A DNA stretch of 64,000 nt from an uncultured Actinomycetes bacterium (lineage in GTDB: Bacteria > Actinomycetota > Actinomycetes > Nanopelagicales > Nanopelagicaceae), in assembly GCA_903850565.1 (NCBI GenBank), contig CAINLV010000001.1, positions 1 to 64,000 on the forward strand. Direction: 5' to 3'. Each line of letters starts with the position of its first letter. Position 1 is the first letter of the stretch. Shown one piece after another: positions 29,124-39,344 of this stretch. A model generated the notes under the pieces. It was given only the letters and a program-made list of their open reading frames with translations, ran no database searches and was not told where the DNA came from. The translations under genes and the position numbers were made by a program.

Positions 29124-29918
29124 TTATCGACGCACTCCGTCAGCCAAAGCCGCCGCTAGTTCCTGAACTCGCAGCAAACCGGTTTCGAAATTTTCGCTCT
29201 CCTGAATCAGGCGAATAAAGGCTGAACCCACAATAACCCCGTCTGCATAGGCGGCCACTTCCTGGGCTTGGGCTTTAGTGGAAACTCCCAGACCAACTGC
29301 CACTGGAGTTGCCGAGGTCTGCCTAATCCGGGCAACAAGCTCGGAAGCGCCATTGGAGACGGAATTTCGGGTTCCAGTAACCCCCATCAAACTGGCAGCA
29401 TAAATAAAGCCAGAGCACTGGCTGGTTACTAACGGCATCCGCGCTGTAGAAGTGCTTGGGGCCACGACATAAATGCGATTAATCTGCGCTGCTTCCGCCG
29501 CGCTCTTCCACAGTCCAGATTCTTCGATCGTGAGATCTGGGGTGATTACTCCGGAACCACCAGCTGCTTGCAGGCTTTGGGCGAATTTCTCTACCCCATA
29601 TTTTTCAATCGGATTCCAATAAGTCATGACTAAACCTGGAACGCCCAAATCAGTAGTTGCCTTAAGAACATCAAAGACATCTTCGGCGCCAGTGCCTGCG
29701 CTCAAACTTTGCTCTGCAGCTGCTTGGATAACTGGCCCATCCATCACCGGGTCGCTATATGGGAAACCAATTTCAACTGCATCGACTCCACCAGCGACCA
29801 TCGCCTTAATGACTTCAATACAGGCAGCCTTTGAGGGAAATCCTGCTGGAATGTAGCCAATCAACGCGGCACGATTTTCCGCTTTAGTTCTGATAAAAAG
29901 TTCTTCCATTGCGGTCAT
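29124..29918 (-). CDS. trpA: Tryptophan synthase alpha chain
   Basis: Cleaves indole-3-glycerol phosphate to indole, which is channelled to TrpB. The catalytic acids appear at E49 ([11 protein letters not shown]) and D60 (VMDGP), the same numbers as in well-studied homologues, and the phosphate-binding GVIVGSAFI region is near the end. The start overlaps the trpB stop as ATGA. 264 residues, normal. Confidence 0.97.
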   Translation of the reverse strand: MTAMEELFIRTKAENRAALIGYIPAGFPSKAACIEVIKAMVAGGVDAVEIGFPYSDPVMDGPVIQAAAEQSLSAGTGAEDVFDVLKATTDLGVPGLVMTYWNPIEKYGVEKFAQSLQAAGGSGVITPDLTIEESGLWKSAAEAAQINRIYVVAPSTSTARMPLVTSQCSGFIYAASLMGVTGTRNSVSNGASELVARIRQTSATPVAVGLGVSTKAQAQEVAAYADGVIVGSAFIRLIQESENFETGLLRVQELAAALADGVRR

Positions 29919-31141
29919 AGTGTGATCCCAAAATATTCAGCGGCCGTTTGAACATCTTTATCCCCGCGACCAGAAAGGTTTAACAAGAGCACTGCATCTG
30001 AATGACCAGCACTTGCCAATTCCTTACCGATGTCGATTGCCCCCGCCAGCGCATGTGCACTCTCAATGGCCGGAATGATTCCTTCAGTCTTGCTCAGCAA
30101 CGAGAAAGCGTTCATCGCTTCGGCATCGGTGATGGCTCGATATTCAGCTCGACCAATTTCATGAAGATAGGCATGCTCCGGACCAACTCCGGGATAATCC
30201 AAACCTGCCGAAATCGAATGTGATTCCACGGTTTGTCCATTGCCGTCTTGTAAAACAAAGGAACGAGTTCCGTGCAAGACGCCGACTGAACCACCTGTGA
30301 TTGTGGCCGCGTGGAATCCAGATTGCACCCCACGACCGCCCGCTTCAAGACCTATGAGTCGTACCGAATGGTCATCAATAAAGCGATGGAAAATTCCAAT
30401 GGCATTTGAGCCGCCACCGATACAGGCTAAAACTGCATCGGGCAATTTCCCGGTAAGTTCCAAGACTTGTTCGCGCGCTTCTTCGCCAATAATTTTCTGA
30501 AAATCTCGAACCATGGTGGGAAATGGATGCGGACCGGCAACCGTTCCCATTAAATAGTGGGTGGAATCGACATTGGTTACCCAATCTCGCATTGCTTCGT
30601 TAATAGCATCTTTGAGAGTTCGCGAACCTTGAGTAACCGGAATAACTTCGGCTCCTAGTAATTTCATTCGCGCCACATTCAGTGACTGACGGCGGGTATC
30701 TTCTTCGCCCATATAAACAACGCATTCCAACCCCATCAGCGCTGCTGCTGTTGCCGAAGCGACTCCATGTTGACCAGCGCCAGTCTCGGCAATGATTCGC
30801 TTCTTGCCCATTCGTTTTGTCAGAAGCGCTTGGCCTAAAACATTATTTATTTTGTGGCTACCGGTGTGGTTGAGATCTTCTCGCTTGAGCAGAATTCGGA
30901 CTCCACCAGCATGTTCGGCAAACCTAGGGGCCTCGGTGATAATGCTCGGGCGCCCGGTATATGTTCTATGAAGATAGGCAAGTTCTCTTTGAAATTCTGG
31001 ATCATTCTGGGCCGATAGGTGTGCAGCAGTGAGATCATCTAGTGCGGAGATGAGCGCCTCTGGAACAAAGCGACCACCAAATCGACCAAAGTGGCCCAAT
31101 ATCTGGGAAGCAGCTTCGGAATCTACGTTGTTACTAACCAA
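29915..31141 (-). CDS. trpB: Tryptophan synthase beta chain
   Basis: PLP enzyme that condenses indole with serine. The Schiff-base Lys is K97 in [11 protein letters not shown], the phosphate cup is GGGSNAIG, and the N-terminal [15 protein letters not shown] is typical. The start is TTG, with GGTGGGG eight bases upstream; no ATG is available before the conserved sequence. 408 residues. It lies about 60 bp after trpC and is coupled to trpA. Confidence 0.97.
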   Translation of the reverse strand: MVSNNVDSEAASQILGHFGRFGGRFVPEALISALDDLTAAHLSAQNDPEFQRELAYLHRTYTGRPSIITEAPRFAEHAGGVRILLKREDLNHTGSHKINNVLGQALLTKRMGKKRIIAETGAGQHGVASATAAALMGLECVVYMGEEDTRRQSLNVARMKLLGAEVIPVTQGSRTLKDAINEAMRDWVTNVDSTHYLMGTVAGPHPFPTMVRDFQKIIGEEAREQVLELTGKLPDAVLACIGGGSNAIGIFHRFIDDHSVRLIGLEAGGRGVQSGFHAATITGGSVGVLHGTRSFVLQDGNGQTVESHSISAGLDYPGVGPEHAYLHEIGRAEYRAITDAEAMNAFSLLSKTEGIIPAIESAHALAGAIDIGKELASAGHSDAVLLLNLSGRGDKDVQTAAEYFGITL

Positions 31142-31201
31142 TCTCGTACCCCACCAATTTCGCTAGTTGTAATCAAGAATCTTACGCGACCACGCCAACC
31201 G

Positions 31202-31975
31202 TTACCTGCCCAAAAGTGTGGCAATTCCGATACGAGGATTCTTGGCTTTGACCAAGGTCTCCCCCACCAAAATTCCGCGTCCACCTAGATTTTCAATCTC
31301 TTCCACTTGGCGCCGATCTGAGATGCCGGATTCGGCAATTCGAAGCACGGTGCTTGGGATTTCTGGAAGAAGCTCGGCGAAGGCATTGCTATTGATCTCA
31401 AGAGTCTTCAGATTTCTGGAATTGACGCCAATTATCTTTGGATTGATATTCATAGCTCGTTCTATTTCTAATAAATCATGAACTTCCACTAAAACATTTA
31501 ATCCGATTTCAGTTGCGATCTGATAAAAATCTGTAAGTTGAGAATCCGACAAACTGGCGACTATTAGCAACAGTAAATCGGCGCCAATCGCCCGCGTTTC
31601 CAATACTTGATATTCAGTTACTATGAAATCTTTTCTTAGCACTGGTAGGTCAATCGCGCTACGGACCTGTTTCAAATCGGCGATCGAACCACCGAACCTT
31701 CGGGCTTCGGTGAGAACACTTATTACATTGGCGCCACCTTCTTGATATTCCTCTGCCAACGCAGAAGGGTCAACGATTGCGGCAAGCTCACCTTTGCTTG
31801 GAGAGGCGCGCTTGACTTCGGCGATAAGAGAAAGTTCTTTTTGATCAAGGGCTGCGAATGCATCACGTGGGGGTGGCGCTGCCAACAGCTCTTCCTGCAA
31901 TTGGGCAGGCGACAATTTGCGAATTTGCAAATCTTCCAAAACACCTTCGACGATCGATTCCAATACGGTGGTCAT
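31202..31975 (-). CDS. trpC: Indole-3-glycerol phosphate synthase
   Basis: Closes the indole ring from CdRP. The 257-residue TIM barrel shows EVKRASPSKGELA, VLRKDFIV, NVLVEVHD, IGVNSRNL and RIAESGI in the expected order. It overlaps the preceding small membrane-protein gene as ATGA. No TrpF domain is fused, so that step must come from another enzyme, probably the HisA/PriA homologue in this window. Confidence 0.97.
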   Translation of the reverse strand: MTTVLESIVEGVLEDLQIRKLSPAQLQEELLAAPPPRDAFAALDQKELSLIAEVKRASPSKGELAAIVDPSALAEEYQEGGANVISVLTEARRFGGSIADLKQVRSAIDLPVLRKDFIVTEYQVLETRAIGADLLLLIVASLSDSQLTDFYQIATEIGLNVLVEVHDLLEIERAMNINPKIIGVNSRNLKTLEINSNAFAELLPEIPSTVLRIAESGISDRRQVEEIENLGGRGILVGETLVKAKNPRIGIATLLGR

Positions 31976-32211
31976 AGCGAAGGATCGATCCCATCATTTA
32001 ACGCACTCCACGGAGAGGCAGGCTTTCGCTGATACTTTGGATGCAGTTGGCCTTTTACTAATGGCCGAAGAACGAGAATAACTAAAAGCAAAAAAGAGAG
32101 CCCAAAAATAGCCAAGGCAATAATCGAGAAATGATCTTTGAGAAGCCGGCCACTCCCCACCATTATGAAGAAAAGAAATATTGCTGGCGCAAAACGTCGT
32201 AGGGACTTCAT
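31972..32211 (-). CDS. Short Trp-operon membrane protein, shortened TIGR02234-like
   Basis: A 79-residue protein between trpE and trpC, overlapping both by four bases (ATGA). It has two hydrophobic helices (about 9-18 and 27-48) and ends in SPWSALNDGIDPS. That tail resembles the W-x-AL-x-x-G-x-DP-(S/T) ending I recall for the actinobacterial Trp_oprn_chp (TIGR02234) membrane protein, which occupies the same position elsewhere but is much longer. I infer a reduced form of that family. Function is unknown. Confidence 0.7.
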   Translation of the reverse strand: MKSLRRFAPAIFLFFIMVGSGRLLKDHFSIIALAIFGLSFLLLVILVLRPLVKGQLHPKYQRKPASPWSALNDGIDPSL

Positions 32212-33692
32212 AGCGCTCGAAGCGAATTCGCTGCAGCGATGGCACCTAGGACTGCTGCGGCCTTATTGACGCATTCTTGATTTTCCAAATGTGCAACCGA
32301 GTCAGCAACAATTCCGGCTCCTGCCTGGACGTAGGCTTTACCATCTTTTAATACTGCAGTTCGGATCGCAATGCAGGTATCGATATTGCCAGTGAAATCC
32401 AAGTAGCCAATGGTTCCGCCATAAATTCCGCGGCGGGTAGGTTCAGAATTTTCAATGATTTCCATGGCACGCGGTTTTGGTGCTCCGGAGAGTGTTCCTG
32501 CTGGAAATACTGCAAAGAGGGCATCAGTAGGAGTTTTATCCGCGGCCAATCGACCGGTGACGGTGGAAACAATATGCATGACATGTGAAAAGCGCTCCAC
32601 ATGCATAAATTCAACAACTTCTACGGTTCCCGATTCACATACTCTGCCCAGGTCATTTCGACCAAGATCGACCAACATTAAATGCTCGGCGCGCTCTTTG
32701 GGATCTTGAAGTAAATCTAGTTCAAGTGCCAAATCGACTTCCGGATCGGAAGAACGTTTTCGCGTTCCTGCCAATGGATGGATCATTACCTCACCTGATG
32801 CGATCTTGACCAATGCTTCCGGGCTTGAGCCAACGATCTCTAGACCATCAGAGAATCGGAACAAGTACATATACGGGCTCGGATTATTGAGGCGAAGCAT
32901 TCGGTACACATCTAGCGCTTGAGCAGAACACTCCATGGTGAACCGTTGCGATAAGACTACTTGGAATGCTTCTCCCGATCGGATTTCTTCTTTGATCTTC
33001 TCTACTTGGTTTTCATATTCTTCATCACTGAGATTTCTGGAGTAACTTGGCGAAGGTTTGTTCTCTAAGTGCGAGATGTGGGCTTCGACAGAAGTCTTGA
33101 GTAAAAGTTCCATTGCATCTAGGCGCGCCAAGCAACCTTCATAGGCTTCATCAATTCTTTCGCTGCTGCCATCCCAGTTGATGGCATTGGCGATCAAAGT
33201 CAGCGTGCCTTCTTGATGGTCAAAGACGGCTAAATCCGAGGTCAACATAAAGGCAATTTCTGGAACCGGAACATCGTTGACTGAGAGATTGGAAATCTTT
33301 TCCAATCTGCGAACTATGTCGTATCCCATATATCCAACTAAGCCACCAGTTAGTGGAGGCAGATGTGGGATCTTGGGAGATTTCAAATGTTGCGTGGAAA
33401 TTCGCAACGCTTCTAAAGGATCAATGCCGCTGGGAGAGCCGGCCGGTTGAACGCCTTCCCAGATCGCCAACCCATTTTCTTCGGTCAAGGTTGCTGCACT
33501 GTTAACCCCAATAAATGAATATCTCGACCATGCACCACCATGTTCGGCCGACTCCAGAAGAAAGGTTCCGGAGCGATCTCCTGCCAATTTTCTAAAAAGG
33601 GTTAGTGGGGTTTCGCTATCGGCTAAAAATTTGCGCCACACCGGAATGACATTAAAGCTTTTGGCATACTCTCTAAATTCTTCAAGAATCAT
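32208..33692 (-). CDS. trpE: Anthranilate synthase component I
   Basis: Makes anthranilate from chorismate using ammonia supplied by TrpG. The 494-residue protein has the feedback-inhibition motif LLESAEHGG near 46-54 and the chorismate-binding core ([55 protein letters not shown]). TrpG and TrpD are not in the window. It is coupled to hisI upstream (ATGA) and to the small membrane protein downstream. Confidence 0.97.
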   Translation of the reverse strand: MILEEFREYAKSFNVIPVWRKFLADSETPLTLFRKLAGDRSGTFLLESAEHGGAWSRYSFIGVNSAATLTEENGLAIWEGVQPAGSPSGIDPLEALRISTQHLKSPKIPHLPPLTGGLVGYMGYDIVRRLEKISNLSVNDVPVPEIAFMLTSDLAVFDHQEGTLTLIANAINWDGSSERIDEAYEGCLARLDAMELLLKTSVEAHISHLENKPSPSYSRNLSDEEYENQVEKIKEEIRSGEAFQVVLSQRFTMECSAQALDVYRMLRLNNPSPYMYLFRFSDGLEIVGSSPEALVKIASGEVMIHPLAGTRKRSSDPEVDLALELDLLQDPKERAEHLMLVDLGRNDLGRVCESGTVEVVEFMHVERFSHVMHIVSTVTGRLAADKTPTDALFAVFPAGTLSGAPKPRAMEIIENSEPTRRGIYGGTIGYLDFTGNIDTCIAIRTAVLKDGKAYVQAGAGIVADSVAHLENQECVNKAAAVLGAIAAANSLRAL

Positions 33693-34078
33693 TCGGATGC
33701 ACTCCCCTTCGAAGCTGAGATTTCAGTGAATGGGATTGAGCGATAGAAACAACTCCGTGCTCCCGTGTGACAGGCCGCTCCAGTTTGCTCTACTTCCATA
33801 AGAATGGCGTCACCATCGCAGTCATACCTGAGTGAATGAACTTGTTGAAAATGACCGGATGTTTCACCCTTACGCCAAATACTTTGCCGACTTCGGCTCC
33901 AGTAGGTGGCTTGTCCGCTGGTGATGGTTTCTCGAAGCGCAGATTCATTCATCCACGCCACCATCAAGACCTGGCCATCGCTTACATCTTGGGCAATAGC
34001 GGCAACAAGATCGCCCTGGCGAAAGTGGTGTAACACTTCCTCAGGTATCTCAAGATTGGTGACTTCGGCTCCGGACAT
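33689..34078 (-). CDS. hisI: Phosphoribosyl-AMP cyclohydrolase
   Basis: Opens the adenine ring of PR-AMP in histidine synthesis. The 129 residues contain [11 protein letters not shown], the metal-binding DCDGDAILM, and [12 protein letters not shown]. It is the cyclohydrolase only; the pyrophosphohydrolase (HisE) is not fused and not nearby. It joins the his genes to trpE with an ATGA overlap. Confidence 0.96.
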   Translation of the reverse strand: MSGAEVTNLEIPEEVLHHFRQGDLVAAIAQDVSDGQVLMVAWMNESALRETITSGQATYWSRSRQSIWRKGETSGHFQQVHSLRYDCDGDAILMEVEQTGAACHTGARSCFYRSIPFTEISASKGSASE

Positions 34079-34102
34079 GCTCGTATTCTGCCGTATTGAG
34101 GA

Positions 34103-34864
34103 CTATCGGCGAACGGGATAACCCTGCTGCGCCAGATAACCCTTCACATCGGCGATTCGATGGACTCCGAAGTGGAAAACGCTGGCAGCAAGGAGCGCAT
34201 CGGCGCCTGCCCCCAAAGCCTGAGCAAAATCGGAGATCGAACCTGCGCCACCGCTGGCAATTATTGGCACACTAGAAATCTTGCGAACCGCAGCGATCAT
34301 TTCTAGGTCATAACCAGCTCGGGTTCCATCTGCATCCATAGAGTTGAGCAAGATTTCGCCAACACCTCTGCTGATTGCCGCTTCAACCCAAGCAAGAGCA
34401 TCGATATCGGTTCCCTGTCGACCTCCATGGGTCGTTACTTCAAATCCAGAGCTGGTCCGACCTCGACGTGCATCCACGGATAAGACCAAGACCTGATTGC
34501 CAAACCGGTCAGAAATTTCATTTATTAATTCTGGTCTCATAATGGCGGCAGTATTTATAGAAACTTTATCCGCGCCATTTCGCAGCAAGACATTCACATC
34601 ATCTGCCGAACGGATTCCCCCACCGACTGTTAAAGGGATAAATACTTGTTCTGCAGTTCTTCGGACAATGTCTATTGTCGTCTTTCGATCTTCAACGCTA
34701 GCGGAGATATCCAGGAAGGTGAGCTCGTCGGCTCCCTCTTGGTCATAACGCTTGGCCAACTCCACCGGATCGCCGGCATCAACAAGGTTGACGAAATTAA
34801 CGCCTTTAACAACTCTTCCACCGGAGACATCCAAACAAGGAATTATCCGTTTAACCAAGGTCAT
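34103..34864 (-). CDS. hisF: Imidazole glycerol phosphate synthase cyclase subunit
   Basis: The 253-residue TIM barrel uses ammonia from HisH to form IGP and [20 protein letters not shown] at the N-terminus and the second-half repeat [16 protein letters not shown] carry the two catalytic Asp residues. It overlaps hisA as ATGA. The small gap to hisI (24 bp) is featureless. Confidence 0.97.
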   Translation of the reverse strand: MTLVKRIIPCLDVSGGRVVKGVNFVNLVDAGDPVELAKRYDQEGADELTFLDISASVEDRKTTIDIVRRTAEQVFIPLTVGGGIRSADDVNVLLRNGADKVSINTAAIMRPELINEISDRFGNQVLVLSVDARRGRTSSGFEVTTHGGRQGTDIDALAWVEAAISRGVGEILLNSMDADGTRAGYDLEMIAAVRKISSVPIIASGGAGSISDFAQALGAGADALLAASVFHFGVHRIADVKGYLAQQGYPVRR

Positions 34865-35604
34865 GATGGGAAATCTTGCGTAGAAGTTATTCGAATCGCA
34901 TCTTCCAAAGTAAAGGCTCCGGAGTAAAGAGCCTTACCAACGATGGCACCTTCTACACCGATTGAAGTCAAGGCCCGTAAATCAGCTAAGTCTTGGAGTT
35001 GGGCAACTCCACCACTGGCCACTACCGGACGATCGGTTGCCGCACAGACTAATTTTAAGAGTTCAACATTTGCTCCGGTCAGAGTTCCATCGCGTGCCAC
35101 ATCGGTCACGATATATCGAGCACATCCATCACGATCTAACCGCGCCAATGTTTCAAAAAGGTCGCCACCCTCTTTAGTCCAACCGCGCGCCGCCAAAGTA
35201 TGGCCACGGACATCTAATCCCACTGCAATCCGATCTCCGAATTCACCAATGACTCTTGCGGTCCACTCGGGGTCCTCCAGTGCCGCAGTTCCTAAATTCA
35301 CTCGTCGGCAACCTGTTGCTAGCGCGCGACGTAACGATTCATCATCTCGAATGCCACCCGAAAGTTCTACTTGGATATCAACTGATGCGATTACCTCTGC
35401 CAATAATTCGGCGTTGCTTCCCAGACCAAAGGCGGCATCCAAATCCACTAGATGTATCCATTCGGCGCCAGCGTCGACAAACTCTTTAGCAACATCCAGT
35501 GGGGCGCCATAGATACTCTCGTGCGCAAGGTCGCCTTGTACCAGGCGCACGGCGCGACCATCTTTGACATCGATCGCAGGTAAGAGTTCCAGTTTTTTCA
35601 TCAT
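34861..35604 (-). CDS. priA: HisA/PriA phosphoribosyl isomerase
   Basis: Isomerises ProFAR in histidine synthesis. In actinobacteria lacking trpF the same enzyme (PriA) also isomerises phosphoribosyl anthranilate. [18 protein letters not shown], the ARGWTKEGG loop (the Arg and Trp used for dual substrates in PriA) and [12 protein letters not shown] are all present. I take the ATG at 35604, which overlaps the hisH stop; 35601 is the next codon and also ATG. About 247 residues. The dual role is inferred. Confidence 0.92.
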   Translation of the reverse strand: MMKKLELLPAIDVKDGRAVRLVQGDLAHESIYGAPLDVAKEFVDAGAEWIHLVDLDAAFGLGSNAELLAEVIASVDIQVELSGGIRDDESLRRALATGCRRVNLGTAALEDPEWTARVIGEFGDRIAVGLDVRGHTLAARGWTKEGGDLFETLARLDRDGCARYIVTDVARDGTLTGANVELLKLVCAATDRPVVASGGVAQLQDLADLRALTSIGVEGAIVGKALYSGAFTLEDAIRITSTQDFPS

Positions 35605-36197
35605 AATGATTTTGCCCAATTCCTAATTAGCACCGCTCCTGCCGAACCGCTCTTCTCTGGATGGAATTGTGTGGCAACGACAGATCCAGCTTCAACTGCT
35701 GCGATAAAAGTTTCGCCATATTCGCAGGTGCTATTCAACGCATTGGGAACCGGCACCTTAGCTGCAAAGGAATGTACGAAGTAGAAAGTTTGCGATTCAA
35801 TTCCTTCAAAGAGTTGTGATCCTTCTGCTACCTGTACCGAATTCCAGCCGATGTGCGGAAGGATCGGCGCAGAAATTTCACTTACTGAGCCGGGCCAAAT
35901 ACCTAAACCCAAACTTCCATTTTTCTCTTCACCCAAAGTGAAGAGGATTTGCATACCTACGCAGATTCCAAATATCGGTTGTTGGCGCGCGACCCGCTTC
36001 GAAATGATGAGATCGCCACCTACTTCTTTGAGCTGGTCCATGCAAGCTTCAAATGCACCTACGCCAGGAACGATAAGACCATGGGCATCGGCACATATTT
36101 GTGGGTCTGATGTAACAATGACTTCTTGGCCAGTAAGCGCGAAGGCTCGCTCGGCAGATCGGAGATTTCCCGATCCGTAATCCAAAATTGCTATCAA
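35601..36197 (-). CDS. hisH: Imidazole glycerol phosphate synthase glutaminase subunit
   Basis: Class I glutamine amidotransferase, 198 residues. The nucleophile is the Cys in [10 protein letters not shown], and the His and Glu are in TQFHPEKSG. It supplies ammonia to HisF. Overlaps hisB upstream and hisA downstream, four bases each. Confidence 0.96.
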   Translation of the reverse strand: MIAILDYGSGNLRSAERAFALTGQEVIVTSDPQICADAHGLIVPGVGAFEACMDQLKEVGGDLIISKRVARQQPIFGICVGMQILFTLGEEKNGSLGLGIWPGSVSEISAPILPHIGWNSVQVAEGSQLFEGIESQTFYFVHSFAAKVPVPNALNSTCEYGETFIAAVEAGSVVATQFHPEKSGSAGAVLIRNWAKSL

Positions 36198-36793
36198 AGA
36201 ACACCCTTTGTCGAAGGAATTCCAGCTACACGATTATCCAGCGCAACTGCCATGTGAAGTGCACGTGCGACCGCCTTGAATTGGGCTTCGAAAACGTGAT
36301 GTGCATTCCGTCCTTCTAAGACGCGAATGTGCAGCGCGATTCGCGCTTCAGCAACAATGGACTCCCAGATGTGGCGACCAAGTGTGGTGTCAAAAGTTCC
36401 GATCAATTCCACGATTTCAGGTTGGCGGTGAACCAGATATGGTCGACCAGAGAGGTCGACTGCGGCTTGGACCAAGACCTCATCCAGAGGAACCACGGCA
36501 TCGCCGAAGCGACGAATCCCGGCTTTATCGCCGAGCGCTTCACGAAGTGCTTGTCCAAAAGCTAGCGAGGTATCTTCTACGGTGTGATGTGAGTCGACAT
36601 CCACATCCCCTTTTGTAATTACTTTCAAATCGAAACCACTGTGCTTACCTAATTGCGAGAGCATGTGATCGAAAAAGGGAACTCCGGTCTCTACCGAAAT
36701 CTGTCCGGTTCCATCCAAATTGAGTTCAACGTGTACCGAAGATTCCTTGGTCTGACGACTGACTATCGCCGTCCGTGCCACCGTTGCGCTCAT
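36194..36793 (-). CDS. hisB: Imidazoleglycerol-phosphate dehydratase
   Basis: The 199-residue single-function enzyme has the two metal-binding repeats DSHHTVEDT and NAHHVFEAQFKA plus FDHML near the start. There is no N-terminal phosphatase domain, so the histidinol-phosphatase must be elsewhere. AGGGG lies six bases before the ATG. A 50-bp gap without obvious signals separates it from hisC. Confidence 0.96.
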   Translation of the reverse strand: MSATVARTAIVSRQTKESSVHVELNLDGTGQISVETGVPFFDHMLSQLGKHSGFDLKVITKGDVDVDSHHTVEDTSLAFGQALREALGDKAGIRRFGDAVVPLDEVLVQAAVDLSGRPYLVHRQPEIVELIGTFDTTLGRHIWESIVAEARIALHIRVLEGRNAHHVFEAQFKAVARALHMAVALDNRVAGIPSTKGVL

Positions 36794-36843
36794 AGTATTC
36801 CCCTCACTTGCTACGTTGAATTGATCCAGAATTCATTGACTTA

Positions 36844-37953
36844 TTATGGTCGAAGTTTGAGAAGCTCCGTTAAAAAGCTTTCGTTTTCGGCGACAGTGCC
36901 GATTGTTACTCGCAAAAAGCCAGCAAGCCCAACATCCCGAATCAGAATTCCCCGATCCAAGAAATATTTCCAGGTGTCTGATGATGAATCAGGAAATCCA
37001 GCGAAGAGCAGGAAGTTTGCTTGGCTGTCCACAACGGAAAATCCGGCCTTCGTCATGACCGAACTCATTCGTTGGCGTTCTGAAACTAGAAATTGAACTT
37101 CAGCCTGAAGCAATTCCTGATTATCCAGCGCAGCCTCGGCTGCTGCCTGAGTCAATGAACTGAGGTGATAAGGAAGTCTGGTGATAAACATGGCGTCGAT
37201 AACTTCTGGACTTGCGACTAAGTACCCGACGCGGGCTCCGGCAAAGGCAAAGGCCTTGGACATTGTGCGAGTCACTACCAGGTTGGGAAATTGACCAATC
37301 AATGTGACTGCTGAATCTTCCTGAGAAAATTCTTGATAAGCCTCGTCAACCACAAGTAAGGCGCTGATCGACGCTGCTGCTTCTGCAATCCTAAAGATGT
37401 CGGCCAAAGGCAAGACGTTCCCCGTCGGGTTATTGGGAGTTGTGATGAAAACTAAGCGAGGGTTTGCCGTCAGAATCTTTTCAACCGCAGCGTCAATATC
37501 TAGGGAAAAAGTTGGCTCGCGAAAACCTGCGATCCAAGGAGTAGCCGTGATTTGTGCAATGAGCGGATGAACCGAATACGAAGGTGTGAAGCCCAGAGCT
37601 AAACTCGTTGGACCGCCACATGCAAGGAGAAGAGTTTGCAAAACTTCGTTGCTGCCATTTGCAGCCCACACATTCTCCTTCGAAAAGGAAGTCTGTGAAA
37701 GCAAATTGATGTAATTGGCCAATTTCTCGCGCAAAAGCACTGCGTCTCGATCTGGATATCGATTGAGATCGGCAATTCGTTGATTGATTCGTGTGGAGAT
37801 CGCTTCCACTACTGGCTGAGGCAAAGGGAATGGGTTCTCGTTGGTATTGAGATGTAATACGCCGGAAATTTGCGGCGCGCCATATGGCGAAAGGTTCTTG
37901 AGATCTTCTCGCAGTGGTAGCCACGTCGGCCACATTGATTGCGGGCTGGTCAT
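36844..37953 (-). CDS. hisC: Histidinol-phosphate aminotransferase
   Basis: Fold-type I PLP aminotransferase, 369 residues. [15 protein letters not shown] near the N-terminus, [20 protein letters not shown] and the PLP-Lys motif [15 protein letters not shown] are in order. The start overlaps the hisD stop as ATGA. Actinobacterial HisC enzymes sometimes accept aromatic substrates; that is not decided here. Confidence 0.96.
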   Translation of the reverse strand: MTSPQSMWPTWLPLREDLKNLSPYGAPQISGVLHLNTNENPFPLPQPVVEAISTRINQRIADLNRYPDRDAVLLREKLANYINLLSQTSFSKENVWAANGSNEVLQTLLLACGGPTSLALGFTPSYSVHPLIAQITATPWIAGFREPTFSLDIDAAVEKILTANPRLVFITTPNNPTGNVLPLADIFRIAEAAASISALLVVDEAYQEFSQEDSAVTLIGQFPNLVVTRTMSKAFAFAGARVGYLVASPEVIDAMFITRLPYHLSSLTQAAAEAALDNQELLQAEVQFLVSERQRMSSVMTKAGFSVVDSQANFLLFAGFPDSSSDTWKYFLDRGILIRDVGLAGFLRVTIGTVAENESFLTELLKLRP

Positions 37954-39278
37954 CGAATAGACCCATCTTCGAACCGGGCGCTAATGGCCTGGCCGTGGGC
38001 AGGTAAATCTTCGGCATTTGCCAAAGTTATGACGTTGGCGGCGATGTCATTAAATGCCTGTTCCGAATATTTGATGAAGGAAACACCTTTGAGGAAACTT
38101 TGAACTGAGAGCCCACTGGAGTGGCAGGCGCAACCACCAGTTGGAAGCACGTGATTGGAACCGGCGGAATAATCACCTAGGGAAACTGGCGAAAACCTTC
38201 CCAAAAAGACCGCTCCAGCATTTCGAATTTGCTTTGCAACTTCTTCAGTATTACTTACCAAAAGTTCAAGGTGCTCGGCGGCGTAGGCATTTACAACATC
38301 AATCCCTTGAGCAATTGAGTCAACAATCACGATCGCAGATTGCTTTCCCGAAAGGGCAGTAAAGATTCGATCCGAGTGCTTGGTGGCGGCGGTCTGTCGA
38401 TTCAATTCAGTTTCGACTGCGCTAGCCAAATCCAATGAGGTAGTTACTAAGACCGCTGCGGCAATGGTGTCATGTTCGGCTTGGCTAATTAGATCTGCGG
38501 CAACTTCGCCAGCGACAGCCTGCTCGTCTGCCAAAATTGCCACTTCGGTTGGACCGGCCTCTGAATCAATTCCAATCTTTCCACGAAGAGCGCGCTTGGC
38601 TGCTGCGACATAAATATTTCCTGGACCAGTGACCATGTCGGCTGGCTCGCATACTCCTTCAACTCCGTAGGCGAACATAGCCACAGCCTGTGCCCCGCCA
38701 ATTGCGTACACCTCAGTAATTCCCAAGAGGGCGCATGTTGCCAAAATGGTTTGATTGGGCAATCCGCCATTGTTCAATTGCGGTGGCGATGCAACTGCGA
38801 TGCTAGCTACCTTTGCAATTTGGGCAGGAACCACATTCATAATTACTGAACTGGGATAAACCGCTTTGCCGCCAGGAACATAGAGGCCGACTCGGTCAAC
38901 TGGAATCCACCGTTGCACAACCGTCCCGCCCGGAACCACCTCGGTAAAAATCTCACTCCGAACCTGATCCAGATGGGCTTTGGTAATTCTTCGAATGGCC
39001 TCTTCCAGGGCGCTTCGTATTTCTGGAGCTAAATTGTTCAGGGCCGCCGTGATTGCACTTTCAGATACTCGAATCTGGGCTGGCCGGATTCCATCAAATT
39101 CCTCGCAAAGATCGAGCAGGTCAACTTCACTTCCGGTTTCAACCCGAGCAAGGATCGGTGCGATTGCGATAAGGGCGGCATCGATATCTAGTTCGGCGCG
39201 CGGCAACAGCCGGGCGTAGCCGACTTTGGTCTGCCTTTCTCCCCGAAGGTCTACTCGACGAATGGGTACGGTGCGCAT
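37950..39278 (-). CDS. hisD: Histidinol dehydrogenase
   Basis: Catalyses the last two oxidations to histidine with NAD and zinc. The 442-residue protein contains [18 protein letters not shown], the [12 protein letters not shown] loop, [10 protein letters not shown] and the C-terminal [15 protein letters not shown]. It is the first gene of the his-trp cluster, 66 bp downstream of dnaE. That 66-bp gap holds no promoter I can defend. Confidence 0.97.
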   Translation of the reverse strand: MRTVPIRRVDLRGERQTKVGYARLLPRAELDIDAALIAIAPILARVETGSEVDLLDLCEEFDGIRPAQIRVSESAITAALNNLAPEIRSALEEAIRRITKAHLDQVRSEIFTEVVPGGTVVQRWIPVDRVGLYVPGGKAVYPSSVIMNVVPAQIAKVASIAVASPPQLNNGGLPNQTILATCALLGITEVYAIGGAQAVAMFAYGVEGVCEPADMVTGPGNIYVAAAKRALRGKIGIDSEAGPTEVAILADEQAVAGEVAADLISQAEHDTIAAAVLVTTSLDLASAVETELNRQTAATKHSDRIFTALSGKQSAIVIVDSIAQGIDVVNAYAAEHLELLVSNTEEVAKQIRNAGAVFLGRFSPVSLGDYSAGSNHVLPTGGCACHSSGLSVQSFLKGVSFIKYSEQAFNDIAANVITLANAEDLPAHGQAISARFEDGSIR

Positions 39279-39344
39279 TGGCCAATTCTAGAGGCTGAAG
39301 GTAGTGGCTCGTATCGCCATTGAAAGACGGAAGATCAGGGCAAG

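Noticed and set aside
29111-29139. Direct repeat CGCACTCCG at 29111 and 29131 around the trpA stop
   Set aside because: Only nine bases, one extra copy, no further units; more likely chance or minor slippage than a functional repeat.
34943-35512. 189-codon plus-strand frame opposite hisA
   Set aside because: Antisense to a firmly identified gene, Ser/Pro/Arg-rich, no recognisable domain.
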